NCBI RefSeq assembly: GCF_026652115.1
Contig: NZ_JAPPSQ010000016.1
Location: 1-64,000 of the forward strand
Length of the DNA: 64,000 nucleotides
Direction of reading: 5' to 3'
Origin: Algoriphagus sp. PAP.12
GTDB lineage: Bacteria; Bacteroidota; Bacteroidia; Cytophagales; Cyclobacteriaceae
Shown: positions 62,359 to 64,000 of the stretch, one piece after another
Position numbering within the stretch: the first letter of the stretch is position 1
How the letters are laid out: every line of letters begins with the position of its first letter
Notes under the pieces: model-generated
What the model saw: the letters and a program-made list of their open reading frames with translations, nothing else
What the model was told of the DNA's origin: nothing
The model's database searches: none
Position numbers and translations under genes: made by a program

Positions 62359-64000
62359 TCAGGGATGAGTCACATATCGCTCAAAGAACTCCACAATTCT
62401 TCCGATTCGATCCAATCTTCTATGGATTGCCCCAGACCTGGAAAGTTCATGTCCTTCTTGAGGATATCGGATATATTCAACAGGCTTACCCATGATTTTC
62501 AAACTCTTATAAAGCAATTCGGATTGTCTCACTCCTGTTCTCAGATCATTATCCCCATGGAAAATCATCAAAGGGGTCTGGATATCCTGTACATAGGTTT
62601 GTGGGCTATTGTATTCCAAAATCTCCTTGGCTCCCTCTTCCCAAGGATATCCGAAATAGTTTGGAACCAATCTCCAAGCATTTCCTTCACCCATGAAAAA
62701 GGTCAATTCATAAACTCCTCTTTGAGTCAAAGCTGCCTTGAAACGGTGATCATGACCTACAATCCAAGCTGTCAAATATCCCGCATAAGATCCACCGGTC
62801 AATACCAATTGATCTTCATCAATCCATTGATACTCCTCGCCCGCTTTATCCAAAGCTGTCAACACATCCTTTGCAGGCCCATCACCCCAATCCTGATAAT
62901 TCCCCTTTTGGAAGTCTTTGCCATAGCCTCCACTTCCCCTTGGATTGGCATAGACGATTCCATAGCCTCGACCTGCCAAAACCTGGAATTCATGCCACAT
63001 ACTAGCTTCACCCGGACCCCACATGGCAGTAGGCCCTCCATGCATTTCTAATAGAGTCGGATACTGTTTGCCTTCCTCCAATCCATATGGAGGCATCACC
63101 CAATAATCAATCGTAAAACCATCTTGCTTAAACTGATGAGCCTCTGGAAGGGAAACCCATCTGTCTGCCAACCATTTTTCGTTATAATGGGTCAATTGGC
63201 TCACATTTTTCCCCATCAAATCAGATTGATACAATTCATTGGGATTGGAAACTTGTACCAAAGAATAAACAATTTCATTTCCATGAACATCATATCCGCC
63301 TACTCCAACAGGACCTGTGATTACCGGAGTTACTTTTCCATTTGAAACAGTTGCATTGTATAGGGTAACTCCTCCTTGGTTAGCGCCGGCAAAATAGATG
63401 GACTTACTATCATCAGACCATTGCTCTCCACCTAATCTTCTATCCACTTTTTCTGTCAACCATTTGATTCCTGTCCCGTCTGCCTTAGCAACTCCCAACA
63501 AACTTTGGTTAAATGATCTATCATCAGTCTTCTGAGCCGAAATCAGAATAGATTTCCCATCTGGAGAGAAGGTAACTCCGCGATACGTATAATCATCGGA
63601 GGAAAGGAATTTAGAAATCTGATGATCTCCTAAAGTGATTTTATAAATAGAGGAATTCAATTCCCAATTCAAATCAGGGTGCAAATCACTTTCCACACTG
63701 TTAGCCAAGACAAAAGATCCGTCTGGAGACCATGCGACTCCACCGTAACTCTGATAGCCAGAAGTTAGAATTTCAGTTTCACCGGATTTCAAATCATAAA
63801 CTCCCAAATGTCGAAAGCTGATATCTGTGGAAAGCCCTCTTTCTCCCAAAAAATTCAATCGATCAATGACTCTTGGATCATTTTTGGAGGCATTTTTTGC
63901 CAACCAAGCACGAAGCTCATCCACAGAGCCATCCATGTTAGCCTTAGTTGTTTCTTTTGCCAATCCTTCTTTGATAGCTGCATAATCTGGTTCATCTCCA
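62359..64000 (-). CDS. S9 family prolyl oligopeptidase-type peptidase (partial, runs off the window)
   Basis: The frame is open to the window edge, upstream of a TTG at 63963 that need not be the start (the codons before it read GDEPDYAAIKEG). The N-terminal part is a seven-bladed propeller (WSPDGSFVLANS, FSPDGKSILIS); the C-terminal alpha/beta hydrolase has the nucleophile Ser in GGSYAG, Asp in FHGDNDLRTG and His in YPQEGHELSR. It probably cleaves short peptides; a signal peptide cannot be judged. The gene faces the accessory island with its 3' end. Confidence 0.92.
   Translation of the reverse strand, partial: GDEPDYAAIKEGLAKETTKANMDGSVDELRAWLAKNASKNDPRVIDRLNFLGERGLSTDISFRHLGVYDLKSGETEILTSGYQSYGGVAWSPDGSFVLANSVESDLHPDLNWELNSSIYKITLGDHQISKFLSSDDYTYRGVTFSPDGKSILISAQKTDDRSFNQSLLGVAKADGTGIKWLTEKVDRRLGGEQWSDDSKSIYFAGANQGGVTLYNATVSNGKVTPVITGPVGVGGYDVHGNEIVYSLVQVSNPNELYQSDLMGKNVSQLTHYNEKWLADRWVSLPEAHQFKQDGFTIDYWVMPPYGLEEGKQYPTLLEMHGGPTAMWGPGEASMWHEFQVLAGRGYGIVYANPRGSGGYGKDFQKGNYQDWGDGPAKDVLTALDKAGEEYQWIDEDQLVLTGGSYAGYLTAWIVGHDHRFKAALTQRGVYELTFFMGEGNAWRLVPNYFGYPWEEGAKEILEYNSPQTYVQDIQTPLMIFHGDNDLRTGVRQSELLYKSLKIMGKPVEYIRYPQEGHELSRSGAIHRRLDRIGRIVEFFERYVTHP

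Noticed and set aside
62329..63051. 240-codon + strand frame opposite the S9 peptidase
   Set aside because: Antisense shadow of the catalytic hydrolase domain; low complexity of function and no start context.

Overview
The window looks like a chromosomal segment from a member of the Bacteroidota, most likely order Cytophagales and near Cyclobacteriaceae/Algoriphagus (inference from gene content, no search was run). The signs are two SusC/SusD outer-membrane pairs, an STN-type SusC with FecR anti-sigma and ECF sigma factor, a Bacteroidota-type DUF7935 protein, TAnnTTTG-like promoter boxes, almost no Shine-Dalgarno sequences, and an AT-rich composition. No rRNA, tRNA or CRISPR array was seen.

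Layout. 1-8.7 kb: housekeeping and small conserved genes (MazG-like, MarC, DUF1801, class V aminotransferase, ModF-like twin ABC ATPase, and a tightly overlapping dtd / epimerase / thioredoxin-like operon, YkvA, DUF7935, an A-type Fe-S protein, DUF6265). 8.7-11.8 kb: an accessory patch with an MntA-HepT toxin-antitoxin pair and a complete IS5-like insertion sequence with inverted repeats, a 6-bp target duplication and a programmed -1 frameshift site. 11.8-24.7 kb: DUF4268, folB, DivIVA-domain and WD40 genes in one coupled operon, then a PPTase, redoxin, SirB1-like protein, a sulfite dehydrogenase pair (molybdoenzyme plus cytochrome c), an MccB-like carboxyltransferase, an amidase, LptD, and KdsB. 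24.7-29.2 kb: capsule/exopolysaccharide export (Wza, Wzc-type tyrosine kinase) with kdsB, and a GNAT protein.

29.2-43.2 kb is a carbohydrate-use locus: SusD_2/SusC with a 65-residue anti-sigma-like mini-protein, an unknown polytopic membrane protein, a XylR-like regulator, a sugar MFS porter, and a coupled three-gene operon (YdjC-type deacetylase, Asp-box sialidase-like protein, and an unrecognised 737-residue propeller plus alpha-toroid protein). 43.4-57.9 kb holds an orphan ECF sigma factor, a phosphoester/sulfate-ester group (GDPD-like, purple acid phosphatase, calcineurin-type phosphoesterase, sulfatase), a VOC protein, and SusD/SusC(STN)/FecR facing a divergent ECF sigma gene. The enzymes could feed the SusCD pair with a phosphorylated or sulfated substrate (inference).

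57.9-64 kb: an aldo/keto reductase, then a decaying accessory island of about 3 kb between it and an S9 peptidase that runs off the window. The island holds a truncated GHKL/sacsin-type ATPase pseudogene with an in-frame TAA, an intact HipBA module with operator-like palindromes, a HEPN-motif gene with an in-frame TAA, and, just downstream of the peptidase terminator, what appears to be the 5' end of a group II intron.
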